Shown here one piece after another: positions 56,895 through 64,000 of a stretch of DNA of 64,000 bases. This stretch comes from an uncultured Tateyamaria sp. Its GTDB lineage: Bacteria > Pseudomonadota > Alphaproteobacteria > Rhodobacterales > Rhodobacteraceae. Both the position numbers and the translations under genes were made by a program. The notes beneath the pieces are model-generated. The model did not search any database, was not told where the DNA came from, and worked only from the letters and a program-made list of their open reading frames with translations. The stretch is from contig NZ_CANNES010000005.1 of assembly GCF_947503705.1 (NCBI RefSeq), positions 62,001 to 126,000 on the forward strand, read 5' to 3'. Each line of letters begins with the position of its first letter. Position 1 is the first letter of the stretch.

Positions 56895-57760
56895 TCCCCC
56901 AGAAACGCAGGCCGCATTGACCGCATCGCCGTCCACACAAAATCTGTGAAGGCTGCAATGCGTGGAACATGCCGCATGTCGGAATGGGTCAGAATCCAGA
57001 TCGGCGTATAGGGCTGTAGTGGAATGCCCGGCACGCGGATCAGCTCGGAGTCGCTATCCCCCAAAAAACAAGGCAGGCGAGACGCCCCGATGCCCGCCCG
57101 CAGCGCACCGAGCATCGCCACCATATCGTCAAGATGCATTGCGATACGCATGTTGGGATAGGCCGCTTCGACCGCAGCACCTGGCCTTTGCCAATGCAGG
57201 AACCGAATCCATTCCAACCTTTGATCAGGATCTGCCTGCAACTGTGCGACATAGCTATGACTTGCATAAACGGCCGCGCGCTGTTCAGCGACCTTGCGGC
57301 CAAAAAGGTCCGGGTCGGGATCGTTTGAAATGCGAATGGCCACATCTGCTTCGCGGTGGGCCAGGTTCAACGGCGCGTTTGCCCCAAGCGCGGTGACCTG
57401 CACATCCGGATAGGCGGCGGCAAAGTCGCGCAGGACAGGTGCGAGCGTATACTGAATCAGCAATTGCGGTGCCGTGATTGTCAACGGACCACTGATCATG
57501 GCGTCACGTGCGGCGATGGCGCGGGTCAGGGCGGCGTGACGCGCTTCGATATCTTCGGCGGCGCGGGCCGCGTCTTGGCCCGCCTCGGTCGGCACGTACC
57601 CGGTCAATCGGCGGTCAAAGAGCGGGGTGCCAAGGCTGTCTTCTGCGGCCGTAATCCGGCGCGCGACCGTAGCGTGGTTCACCCCCAAGGCCCGGGCCGC
57701 ACCACTCAACCCGCCTTGGCGCACAGTTTCGAGCACATATCGCAGATCGTCCCAGTTCAT
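56891..57760 (-). CDS. LysR-family transcriptional regulator
   Basis: About 289 residues from MNWDDLRYVLE. The winged helix-turn-helix is GLSGAARALGVNHATVARRITAAEDSLG, followed by the effector-binding domain (ISGPLTITAPQLLI to WILTHSDMRHVP). It is of the VttA-/short LysR type with a C-terminal PRIAAFTDFVWTAMRSM. An in-frame ATG eight codons upstream is less likely. It faces the leucine operon end-on and is divergent from the DUF1330 gene, its most likely target. Confidence 0.9.
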   Translation of the reverse strand: MNWDDLRYVLETVRQGGLSGAARALGVNHATVARRITAAEDSLGTPLFDRRLTGYVPTEAGQDAARAAEDIEARHAALTRAIAARDAMISGPLTITAPQLLIQYTLAPVLRDFAAAYPDVQVTALGANAPLNLAHREADVAIRISNDPDPDLFGRKVAEQRAAVYASHSYVAQLQADPDQRLEWIRFLHWQRPGAAVEAAYPNMRIAMHLDDMVAMLGALRAGIGASRLPCFLGDSDSELIRVPGIPLQPYTPIWILTHSDMRHVPRIAAFTDFVWTAMRSMRPAFLGD

Positions 57761-57865
57761 TGCGTACCCTGATCGTTTTTGCACAGCCAGCCCGCATCTA
57801 TCATCAGTTATCGCTCAGGGATAGAGCCAGTACATTTGCCTCAGCACGTCAGAAAGGACCCTGCG

Positions 57866-58147
57866 ATGACCACTCATGCTGTTGTACTGCTCAAAGTGAG
57901 CAATCCCGAAACCCTTGCGCTGTATCGTGAAAAGGCCGCCGAAGCATTGGCCCGCCACGGTGGTTCGGTTGTGCAAGCCTCGCCAGAGCCAAGCGTGTTG
58001 GAAGGCACCGCGCCCACACCCGATATGATGGCGCTTTTGCAATTCCCGGACAGAGCGGCGGCGCAAGCCTGGAAGGCTGATCCGGATTTGCAGGATATCC
58101 ATGCCTTGCGGATGGGGATCGGTGCGTCAGACATTTTGTTGCTTTGA
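57866..58147 (+). CDS. DUF1330-type small protein
   Basis: 93 residues with a ferredoxin-like (dimeric alpha/beta barrel) look: AVVLLKVSNPETLALYREKAAEAL, a central VLEGTAPTPDMMALLQFPDRAAAQAWKADPDLQ block and a short end. The Tyr-Arg-Glu helix and the LLQFPD strand match DUF1330. Function unknown. AGAAAGGA before the ATG is a good ribosome site. It is divergent from the LysR gene and ends at a clear terminator. Confidence 0.82.
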   Translation: MTTHAVVLLKVSNPETLALYREKAAEALARHGGSVVQASPEPSVLEGTAPTPDMMALLQFPDRAAAQAWKADPDLQDIHALRMGIGASDILLL

Positions 58148-58170
58148 GCCAGGCACACACTTCCCTGATG

Positions 58171-58200
58171 CGTCGTGCGAATGTCGTGCGGCGTTTTTTT
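58171..58200 (+). terminator. Intrinsic terminator after DUF1330 gene
   Basis: CGTCGTGCG (58171-58179) pairs with CGTGCGGCG (58185-58193), with G-U wobbles, around loop AATGT, followed by a run of seven T. Confidence 0.8.
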
Positions 58201-58357
58201 GTGTCTGGATTCAACTTGTGGCGGGATATTTCGCTAAAATGAAAGGGCTTTGGTAATTTAATTTTGATTTTTGATCCCCTGGGGTTATTTTATTTCGTAT
58301 ATAATTTGTTTCTGTTTCTCAGTCGGTACAAACAGCGCGCTTTATGGGACCGGACGG

Positions 58358-59134
58358 ATGACGCATTATTCAATTGATTTCAGCAATATGGCTGAGTTCT
58401 CAGCTCTTGCGCACTCGGTTCAGGCCGCATTGAATTGCAAAGGTTGCCTGATCAGCATCGTGCACGAGGATGCATTGGTCGCTCTGGGACGCCCGCCAGA
58501 GGTCAATACCGCCGCCAACCGCGCCGTATCGGCCCGCGACCTGATTTGTGCCCATACGGTCCGCCAAGGCGCGCCCGTGCGCGTGGCCGACATTGCAAAA
58601 GACCTCGCCCTGCGAAACACCCCCGCTGTCGCCGCGCTGGGGATCGGGGCCTATGTCGGTGTACCCTTGCGGCTGGAAAGTGGCGAGGTCGTGGGCGCGA
58701 TGTGCGGCCTGTCTTCTGAGCCGCGATTGTGGACCCAGGGCGAGGTGGAATACATGCTGGCGGTTGCCGACCTGGCCGAAAGCAAGATCGAACGCCACAT
58801 CCTGCGTTTCGAACAAAGGGCGCTCAGTGCGGCATTGGCTGAAACCGATGCGATATTGTCCGTGCTTGCGGAATTGCGCGACCGCGCGTTGACGGTACAA
58901 AATACAGATGGCGACCTGGTCTTTGCCAATCTGGCAGTGCGCAGCCAACTGGGCCTGAGTTACCTCGACGTTATGCGTTTGCCGCCGCGTGTCGCGGCTG
59001 TGCTGGAAGAGGGCCATCCAGAGGCCGAAATGACACTAACTGTGCCGGGACGGGGGGCAATCCGCGTGCTTGTACGGGTGTCGCCGGTCAAGAGCGGGTT
59101 GATATTGGCAGACTGGACTGTGCTCAATTCCTGA
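58358..59134 (+). CDS. GAF-domain protein with a C-terminal PAS-like region
   Basis: About 258 residues from MTHYSIDFSNM. The GAF domain spans about 12-160 (LICAHTVRQGAPVRVADIAKDL, GAYVGVPLRLESGEVVGAMCGLS), followed by a helical linker and a PAS-like tail (LTVQNTDGDLVFANLAVRSQLGLSYLD). No kinase, cyclase, GGDEF or DNA-binding domain follows, so it is either a standalone sensor or a partner of one encoded elsewhere. It lies in an AT-rich stretch and ends at a small hairpin before nuoA. The earlier in-frame ATG at 58271 falls in the AT-rich promoter zone. Confidence 0.8.
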   Translation: MTHYSIDFSNMAEFSALAHSVQAALNCKGCLISIVHEDALVALGRPPEVNTAANRAVSARDLICAHTVRQGAPVRVADIAKDLALRNTPAVAALGIGAYVGVPLRLESGEVVGAMCGLSSEPRLWTQGEVEYMLAVADLAESKIERHILRFEQRALSAALAETDAILSVLAELRDRALTVQNTDGDLVFANLAVRSQLGLSYLDVMRLPPRVAAVLEEGHPEAEMTLTVPGRGAIRVLVRVSPVKSGLILADWTVLNS

Positions 59135-59153
59135 GCGGGTGACAAAGCTGCGT

Positions 59154-59173
59154 CAAAAACAACCATGTTTTTG
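59154..59173 (+). terminator. Possible terminator after the GAF gene
   Basis: CAAAAAC (59154-59160) and GTTTTTG (59167-59173) form a 7-bp stem around AACCAT. The T-run is part of the stem, so strength is uncertain. Confidence 0.5.
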
Positions 59174-59197
59174 CGTCACTTCCGGCCTTTGCCTTTA

Positions 59198-59226
59198 TTG
59201 ACCCTGCCGGGTCAGAGGCGTAAACC
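59198..59226 (+). promoter_or_regulatory. Candidate promoter of the nuo operon
   Basis: TTGACC (59198-59203) and TAAACC (59221-59226) are separated by 17 bases, about 70 bases before nuoA. The -35 is good but the -10 is weak. Confidence 0.35.
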
Positions 59227-59293
59227 GGTGCGCAGTCAGCCTTGCCAGTTGACCGCATGCGCGGGCCTGCCGCGCAACACTGAAGGAGCCATC

Positions 59294-59659
59294 ATGGAAG
59301 AGATGCTGCGGGAGTACCTCCCCATTCTCGTTTTTCTGGCCGTCGCCATCGGCCTCGGCCTTGTCCTGATCCTTGCCGCTGTGATCGTTGCGGTCCGCAA
59401 TCCGGACCCCGAAAAAGTCAGCGCCTATGAATGCGGGTTCAACGCCTTTGACGATGCCCGGATGAAGTTTGATGTTCGGTTTTATCTGGTGTCGATCCTG
59501 TTCATCATCTTTGACCTCGAAATTGCTTTCCTGTTCCCTTGGGCCGTCGCCTTTCAGGACATCAGCATGGTTGGGTTCTGGTCGATGATGGTCTTTCTTG
59601 GGGTCCTGACCATCGGCTTTGCCTATGAGTGGAAGAAGGGGGCACTGGAATGGCAGTAA
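59294..59659 (+). CDS. nuoA: NADH-quinone oxidoreductase subunit A
   Basis: 121 residues with three membrane helices, a small membrane-arm subunit of complex I. The highly conserved loop [26 protein letters not shown] carries the flexible TMH1-2 sequence near the quinone site, followed by [20 protein letters not shown] at 59294 follows AAGGAG; an extended frame from 59165 is rejected as it lacks family similarity. First gene of the operon; it overlaps nuoB by ten bases. Confidence 0.96.
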   Translation: MEEMLREYLPILVFLAVAIGLGLVLILAAVIVAVRNPDPEKVSAYECGFNAFDDARMKFDVRFYLVSILFIIFDLEIAFLFPWAVAFQDISMVGFWSMMVFLGVLTIGFAYEWKKGALEWQ

Positions 59660-60195
59660 CAGACGCAGGGTCCTTTGGTCCCGCCGTTGCAGGCGGTGAC
59701 AAGGACCACGCCACGCAGGCCCTGAATGCGGAGTTGCAGGACAAGGGTTTCCTGCTGACCTCGACCGATGACATCATCAACTGGGCGCGCACAGGGTCGC
59801 TGCACTGGATGACCTTTGGTCTGGCCTGCTGCGCGGTCGAAATGATGCACACCGCCATGCCCCGCTATGACATGGAGCGGTTCGGCACAGCGCCCCGCGC
59901 CTCCCCCCGTCAGTCCGACCTGATGATTGTTGCGGGCACGCTGACCAACAAAATGGCGCCCGCCCTGCGCAAGGTCTACGACCAGATGCCGGAGCCGCGC
60001 TACGTGATCTCGATGGGGTCCTGCGCCAATGGCGGCGGGTACTATCACTACAGCTATTCCGTGGTGCGCGGCTGCGACCGCATCGTGCCGGTGGACGTCT
60101 ATGTGCCGGGTTGCCCGCCCACGGCCGAGGCGCTGCTTTATGGCATCATGCAATTGCAGCGCAAAATGCGCCGGACCGGGACGATTGTCCGTTAA
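59650..60195 (+). CDS. nuoB: NADH-quinone oxidoreductase subunit B
   Basis: 181 residues. NuoB carries the terminal 4Fe-4S cluster N2 next to the quinone site. Cluster ligands are in [11 protein letters not shown] (two adjacent Cys), [15 protein letters not shown] and [14 protein letters not shown]. The N terminus to about residue 35 is variable in the family. Its ATG lies inside the end of nuoA. It is followed after 36 bases by nuoC with a strong AAGGAG site. Confidence 0.97.
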   Translation: MAVTDAGSFGPAVAGGDKDHATQALNAELQDKGFLLTSTDDIINWARTGSLHWMTFGLACCAVEMMHTAMPRYDMERFGTAPRASPRQSDLMIVAGTLTNKMAPALRKVYDQMPEPRYVISMGSCANGGGYYHYSYSVVRGCDRIVPVDVYVPGCPPTAEALLYGIMQLQRKMRRTGTIVR

Positions 60196-60231
60196 GCGCC
60201 GCGCGCAAGAATAGTCCTACAAGGAGCGACT

Positions 60232-60840
60232 ATGACCGAAGCACTAAACGAACTCGGCACTTACGTCGAAGCCAAGCGCCCCGATTGCGTGCTGGCCTGG
60301 GATGTGAGTCAAGGCGAGCTGAACGTGGATGTGGCGCCTTCCAGCATCACGGGGCTGGTTGAGTTTTTGAAGACGGACGCGACCTGCAAATTCTCGACCC
60401 TCGTGGATATCACGGCGGTGGACTACACCGGCCGGGCCAAGCGCTTTGACGTCGTTTACCATTTCCTGTCGATGTACCAGAACCATCGCATCCGCCTGCG
60501 TGTGTCGATCCGCGAGGATGAAATGGTGCCCTCGATCACCGACGTACACCCTTCGGCCAACTGGTTTGAGCGGGAAGTGTTCGATATGTTCGGCATCCTG
60601 TTTTCCGGTCACCCGGACCTGCGCCGCATCCTCACCGATTACGGCTTTCGCGGCCATCCGCTGCGCAAGGATTTCCCGACCACGGGCTATACCGAAGTGC
60701 GCTATGACGAGGTGGAAAAGCGGGTGGTTTATGAACCCGTTTCGCTGGTCCAGGAATACCGCCAGTTCGACTTCATGTCTCCCTGGGAAGGGGCCGAATA
60801 TATCCTGCCCGGCGATGAGAAAGACGCGGGGAAAAGCTGA
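60232..60840 (+). CDS. nuoC: NADH-quinone oxidoreductase subunit C
   Basis: 202 residues. NuoC forms the peripheral-arm base with NuoD. The family signature is [25 protein letters not shown] (shown here in pieces: [16 protein letters not shown] and [14 protein letters not shown]), then [25 protein letters not shown]. It is separate from nuoD, unlike the E. coli fusion. Its stop shares one base with an extra small gene. Confidence 0.97.
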   Translation: MTEALNELGTYVEAKRPDCVLAWDVSQGELNVDVAPSSITGLVEFLKTDATCKFSTLVDITAVDYTGRAKRFDVVYHFLSMYQNHRIRLRVSIREDEMVPSITDVHPSANWFEREVFDMFGILFSGHPDLRRILTDYGFRGHPLRKDFPTTGYTEVRYDEVEKRVVYEPVSLVQEYRQFDFMSPWEGAEYILPGDEKDAGKS

Positions 60841-61016
60841 TGGACGGTGTGCTTTGGTGGGTTTTGATCGCAGCAGCGAGCATCATCCCGATGTTCAAGC
60901 TGTTACCGCATTTCGGGTTCCACAAGTATTACGCAGTGTTCTGCATTCTGCCGGTCGGGACGATCATTCTGCTGTGGCTCATGGCGATCAAGCTGCAAGA
61001 GATGGAGAAGCGGTGA
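60840..61016 (+). CDS. Small membrane protein inserted in nuo operon (58 aa)
   Basis: A 58-residue protein whose ATG overlaps the nuoC stop by one base. It has two hydrophobic helices (VLWWVLIAAASIIPMFKLLP and YYAVFCILPVGTIILLWLMAI) and a charged end (KLQEMEKR), so it is probably inner-membrane. I know no family name. Its TGA overlaps the ATG of the next gene. Placement strictly within nuo with one-base overlaps suggests a complex I accessory or assembly part. Confidence 0.7.
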   Translation: MDGVLWWVLIAAASIIPMFKLLPHFGFHKYYAVFCILPVGTIILLWLMAIKLQEMEKR

Positions 61017-61432
61017 TGCCTGGTTTCGCCAATTTCCCGACAGCGTTTTTCGATGGTTTTTACGCGGCTGAAGCATGGATTCTGATGTTCTTGGCCGTTG
61101 GAGCTTTATTTGCTTTGGCGCACTTCTGTGATGAACGCTATTCAAAAGGGACCCGCCTAAAGTGTCGGCTCTGGGGTTATGGTTTGTTGGGTTTGATCAG
61201 CATGACGAGCATCTCAAAGGGCGGCCCTCTGCAACTCAACGAAGTCTCTGCCGGTTTTTTGATGTCCCCAATCGCATACGTTATGGGTGTGGCTCTTGTC
61301 GGCTGCGCAATCGCTTATTGCGGGGGGATGCTCATGCGATCAATACTCTCCAACTTTCCGCCCGAAGCCGAACGAAACGACTCTGACGGCATACCGTGTG
61401 CCGGTCTCACAACGAAGAAGTGGAGAAGCTAA
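61016..61432 (+). CDS. Membrane protein inserted in nuo operon (138 aa)
   Basis: 138 residues with three to four hydrophobic helices ([56 protein letters not shown]) and a polar C terminus. No family recognised. Base composition is less GC-rich than the flanking nuo genes, and codon choice differs (more TTT, TTG, GAA). This suggests later acquisition, although it overlaps both neighbours by one base (TGATG upstream, TAATG downstream at nuoD), so it is translated with them. Confidence 0.6.
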   Translation: MPGFANFPTAFFDGFYAAEAWILMFLAVGALFALAHFCDERYSKGTRLKCRLWGYGLLGLISMTSISKGGPLQLNEVSAGFLMSPIAYVMGVALVGCAIAYCGGMLMRSILSNFPPEAERNDSDGIPCAGLTTKKWRS

Positions 61433-62646
61433 TGGACGGTTCCAAAGGTTTCGAAGACGCCCTGACGGGCGAACAGAAAATCCGCAACTTTAACATCAAC
61501 TTTGGCCCGCAACACCCTGCGGCGCATGGGGTTTTGCGGCTGGTGCTAGAGCTTGACGGCGAGATCGTGGAACGCTGCGACCCGCATATCGGCCTGTTGC
61601 ACCGTGGCACCGAAAAGCTGATGGAAAGCCGGACGTATCTGCAAAACCTGCCCTATTTCGACCGGCTCGACTACGTTGCCCCGATGAACCAGGAACATGC
61701 CTGGTGTCTGGCCATTGAAAAGCTGACAGGCGTGCAAGTGCCCCGCCGCGCCTCACTGATCCGCGTGCTCTACTGCGAAATCGGGCGCATTCTGAACCAC
61801 ATTCTGAACGTGACCACGCAGGCCCTCGATGTGGGCGCGCTGACCCCGCCGCTCTGGGGCTTTGAAGAGCGTGAAAAGCTGATGATCTTTTACGAGCGGG
61901 CCTGCGGTGCGCGTCTGCACGCGGCGTATTTCCGCCCCGGTGGCGTGCATCAGGACCTGCCGGATGACCTGATCGACGATATCGAACAATGGGCCCACGA
62001 GTTTCCGAACGTGCTGGCCGATATCGACGGGCTGCTGACCGAAAACCGCATCTTTAAACAGCGTAACGCCGACATCGGCGTGGTGACCGAGGAAGACATT
62101 CAAAACTATGCCTTCTCTGGTGTGATGGTGCGCGGATCGGGCCTGGCCTGGGACTTGCGCCGTGCGCAACCCTATGAATGCTATGACGAATTCGACTTCC
62201 AGATCCCTGTGGGCAAGAATGGCGACTGCTATGACCGCTACCTGTGCCGCATGGAAGAAATGCGCCAATCGGTGAGCATCATCAAACAGGCCATTGCCAA
62301 GCTGCGCGATTGTCCTGGTGACGTTCTGGCCCGGGGCAAGATCACGCCGCCGTCGCGCTCGGACATGAAAACCTCGATGGAAAGCCTAATCCACCACTTC
62401 AAGCTTTATACCGAAGGGTTCCACGTGCCTGCGGGCGAGGTCTATGTCGCTGTCGAGGCCCCCAAGGGTGAGTTCGGTGTCTATCTGGTGGCGGACGGGT
62501 CGAACAAACCCTACCGCTGTAAGATCCGTGCCCCCGGCTTCCCGCATTTGCAAGCCATGGACTACATCAGCACCGGCCACCAACTGGCTGATGTTGCTGC
62601 CATTATCGGCACCATGGACGTTGTCTTCGGGGAGATTGACCGGTGA
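61432..62646 (+). CDS. nuoD: NADH-quinone oxidoreductase subunit D
   Basis: 404 residues, the 49-kDa-type subunit that with NuoB frames the quinone pocket. Clear motifs: [59 protein letters not shown] and the C-terminal [27 protein letters not shown] (both shown in part). A GGAGAAG ribosome site lies inside the extra gene upstream. Its stop overlaps a GTG-initiated extra gene by four bases. Confidence 0.97.
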   Translation: MDGSKGFEDALTGEQKIRNFNINFGPQHPAAHGVLRLVLELDGEIVERCDPHIGLLHRGTEKLMESRTYLQNLPYFDRLDYVAPMNQEHAWCLAIEKLTGVQVPRRASLIRVLYCEIGRILNHILNVTTQALDVGALTPPLWGFEEREKLMIFYERACGARLHAAYFRPGGVHQDLPDDLIDDIEQWAHEFPNVLADIDGLLTENRIFKQRNADIGVVTEEDIQNYAFSGVMVRGSGLAWDLRRAQPYECYDEFDFQIPVGKNGDCYDRYLCRMEEMRQSVSIIKQAIAKLRDCPGDVLARGKITPPSRSDMKTSMESLIHHFKLYTEGFHVPAGEVYVAVEAPKGEFGVYLVADGSNKPYRCKIRAPGFPHLQAMDYISTGHQLADVAAIIGTMDVVFGEIDR

Positions 62647-63077
62647 AACGGTTGACAGCATCCTTGGTGGTTCTTTTGGCTGGCACCGTGCACGCGGCTG
62701 CCAGTGAACCGGCTTGCGGTCCGTCCCCGTTTTCTGACGAATACCGCGCCTATTCCGCCTGCACGATCGACAGCGATTGCGACGCCTCTGCGAAATACCC
62801 GGTCATCGACGCCCGCAATGCGTTCTTGCGTGCGCAGGCCACAGCCGTCTTGTGCACCTTGTTCGATGGGCAAGAGCGCCGGTTCGACGACATGGTCGGG
62901 GATTTGCAGCGCAGCGTGACCGAATGTCGGAAAGACGAGGCGCTCAACACTCTGATACCATTGACCTATTCCTATCTGGGATTGAGGGCGTTGTCCGTTG
63001 AAGACCGCAGGTTTGAGCGCAGAAACGGGCTTGTTGGTCTGGGTGAGCGCACGGACCGTCTGGAACGCCGATGCTGA
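62643..63077 (+). CDS. Periplasmic hypothetical protein inserted in nuo operon (144 aa)
   Basis: 144 residues starting with GTG that overlaps the nuoD stop (GTGA). A signal peptide ([18 protein letters not shown]) precedes a mature region with five or six Cys ([34 protein letters not shown], a C-terminal Cys), implying disulphide bonds in the periplasm. No family recognised. Since complex I's other subunits here are cytoplasmic or membrane, an exported partner is unexpected. Frame is intact, and nuoE follows 74 bases later. Confidence 0.65.
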   Translation: MKRLTASLVVLLAGTVHAAASEPACGPSPFSDEYRAYSACTIDSDCDASAKYPVIDARNAFLRAQATAVLCTLFDGQERRFDDMVGDLQRSVTECRKDEALNTLIPLTYSYLGLRALSVEDRRFERRNGLVGLGERTDRLERRC

Positions 63078-63151
63078 TCCTGCGCGCCAAACATACATAC
63101 TTCCAAGAGGCGGGACATTGGCACGCCTCACCAAAAGGGTTCAACTGATCC

Positions 63152-64000
63152 ATGCTACGTCGACTTCACGCTGAACAACCCGACAGCTTTGCCTTTACCC
63201 CCGCCAACCAGGCCTGGGCCGAAGCGCAGATCACCAAATATCCCGAAGGCCGTCAGGCGTCGGCCATCATCCCGCTGCTGTGGCGTGCCCAAGAGCAGGA
63301 GGGGTGGTTGACACGCCCGGCAATCGAGGCCGTTTGCACCATGCTCGATATGGCGTTCATCCGGGGCCTTGAGGTGGCGTCTTTCTACTTCATGTTCCAA
63401 CTGCAACCTGTTGGCTCTGTTGCCCATATTCAGGTCTGTGGAACCACGTCCTGCATGATCTGCGGGGCCGAAGATCTGGTGGCCGTCTGCAAGGAAAAGA
63501 TCGCCAAGAAGCCGCATCAGTTGAGCGCAGATGGCAAGTTCAGCTGGGAAGAAGTGGAGTGCCTGGGGTCTTGCACCAACGCGCCCATGGCCCAGATCGG
63601 CAAGGATTATTATGAAGATCTGACCGCTGCGCGCATGGGCGAGCTGATCGATGCGCTTGCTGCTGGCGAGGTGCCGACGCCGGGGCCTCAGAATGGCCGG
63701 TATGCGGCGGAGCCTTTGGGCGGTCTGACGACCCTCAAGGATTTCGACAGCGGGCACACGAAATATAACGCCTCCGTCCAACTGGCGACGGATATTGGCG
63801 ACACGGTCAAGCGCATCGACGGCACCGAAGTGCCCCTGATCGCGCCATGGCAGGGCAAAGCTGCCAATGCATCGGCCAAGCCCAAAGCCTCTGCAAAAAG
63901 CAAAAAGCCGGTCAACAAGACACCCCCGACTGATGCGGTTTCCGCAGCCAAACCAGACACCCCTGTGGTTGCCGACGGGCCGGGCACCAAGCCTGAGACT
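63152..64000 (+). CDS. nuoE: NADH-quinone oxidoreductase subunit E, with long tail (partial)
   Basis: At least 283 residues, running off the right edge. NuoE carries the 2Fe-2S cluster N1a. Its ligands are in [12 protein letters not shown] (Cys-X4-Cys) and [11 protein letters not shown] (Cys-X3-Cys). The family core ends about residue 175. After that comes a tail of [16 protein letters not shown], then an Ala/Lys/Pro-rich low-complexity stretch ([18 protein letters not shown]) that typical NuoE lacks but Rhodobacterales versions often have. ATG at 63152 is chosen because [16 protein letters not shown] matches the family start. Confidence 0.95.
   Translation, partial: MLRRLHAEQPDSFAFTPANQAWAEAQITKYPEGRQASAIIPLLWRAQEQEGWLTRPAIEAVCTMLDMAFIRGLEVASFYFMFQLQPVGSVAHIQVCGTTSCMICGAEDLVAVCKEKIAKKPHQLSADGKFSWEEVECLGSCTNAPMAQIGKDYYEDLTAARMGELIDALAAGEVPTPGPQNGRYAAEPLGGLTTLKDFDSGHTKYNASVQLATDIGDTVKRIDGTEVPLIAPWQGKAANASAKPKASAKSKKPVNKTPPTDAVSAAKPDTPVVADGPGTKPET

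Noticed and set aside
58271-58305. TTGATC/TATAAT as the GAF-gene promoter
   Set aside because: The spacing is 23 bases, too long for sigma-70; only the TATAAT is convincing.

Overview
This is a chromosomal stretch of a GC-rich alphaproteobacterium, most likely a Rhodobacterales (Roseobacter-group) species. The reasons are the protein families and their order: a nuo operon with extra small genes between the usual subunits, a one-piece PntA with PntB, GlmU-GlmS, a complete leucine/isovalerate catabolic operon, many short-chain dehydrogenases and ABC uptake genes, and Roseobacter-style intergenic hairpin repeats. I see no rRNA, tRNA, CRISPR array, prophage or classical IS element. The left edge cuts gatB and the right edge cuts nuoE.

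Layout. 1-8.4 kb: start of gatB, a small unknown gene, a LysR/NTF2-like/exported aldo-keto reductase group, an EamA exporter translationally coupled to a membrane class III nucleotide cyclase, an unknown 433-aa protein and a lytic transglycosylase-like protein. 8.4-20.6 kb: SDR, DUF1993, aminopeptidase N, photolyase plus DUF2256, malate synthase G with a GlcG-like gene, a C26 glutamine-amidotransferase-like hydrolase, a REP-associated tyrosine transposase (RAYT) relative, another SDR and an isoprenylcysteine-methyltransferase-like protein. 20.6-25.4 kb: pntAB and a DUF3422 gene. 25.4-37.2 kb: an oligopeptide-type ABC importer split over two divergent transcripts, followed by an SDR, an ArgE-like deacetylase, a DadA-like oxidase and two tandem M20 amidohydrolases. 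This looks like one uptake-and-hydrolysis module for small peptides or N-acyl amino acids. 37.2-47.8 kb: glycosyltransferase, waaA, moaA, a lipoprotein, an alkylation-repair protein, glmS, glmU, a phosphoglycolate-phosphatase-like gene, a DegT aminotransferase and yciB. 47.9-56.9 kb: leucine/isovalerate degradation (ivd, acyl-CoA synthetase, mccB, mccA, a GST, HMG-CoA lyase, methylglutaconyl-CoA hydratase). 56.9-64 kb: LysR, DUF1330, a GAF-only protein, then nuoA-B-C-[two extra genes]-D-[one extra gene]-E.

The most notable signals lie between genes. (1) Six REP-type hairpins, each with GTAA just 5' of a roughly 8-bp stem, occur as three inverted pairs. One pair sits at the end of the RAYT gene, so a RAYT/REP (BIME-like) system is present. 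The RAYT protein, however, has lost the first His of its HUH motif and the conserved Tyr. (2) Two copies of an element made of GTCGGT direct repeats on an 11-bp period lie at about 9.67 and 52.5 kb. (3) Two twin-hairpin elements at 33.3 and 56.0 kb keep their fold while the stem bases change together. (4) Three copies of a hairpin followed by CCGGGATAT-type sequence also recur. All similarity statements here come from reading the sequence; no database or folding program was run.
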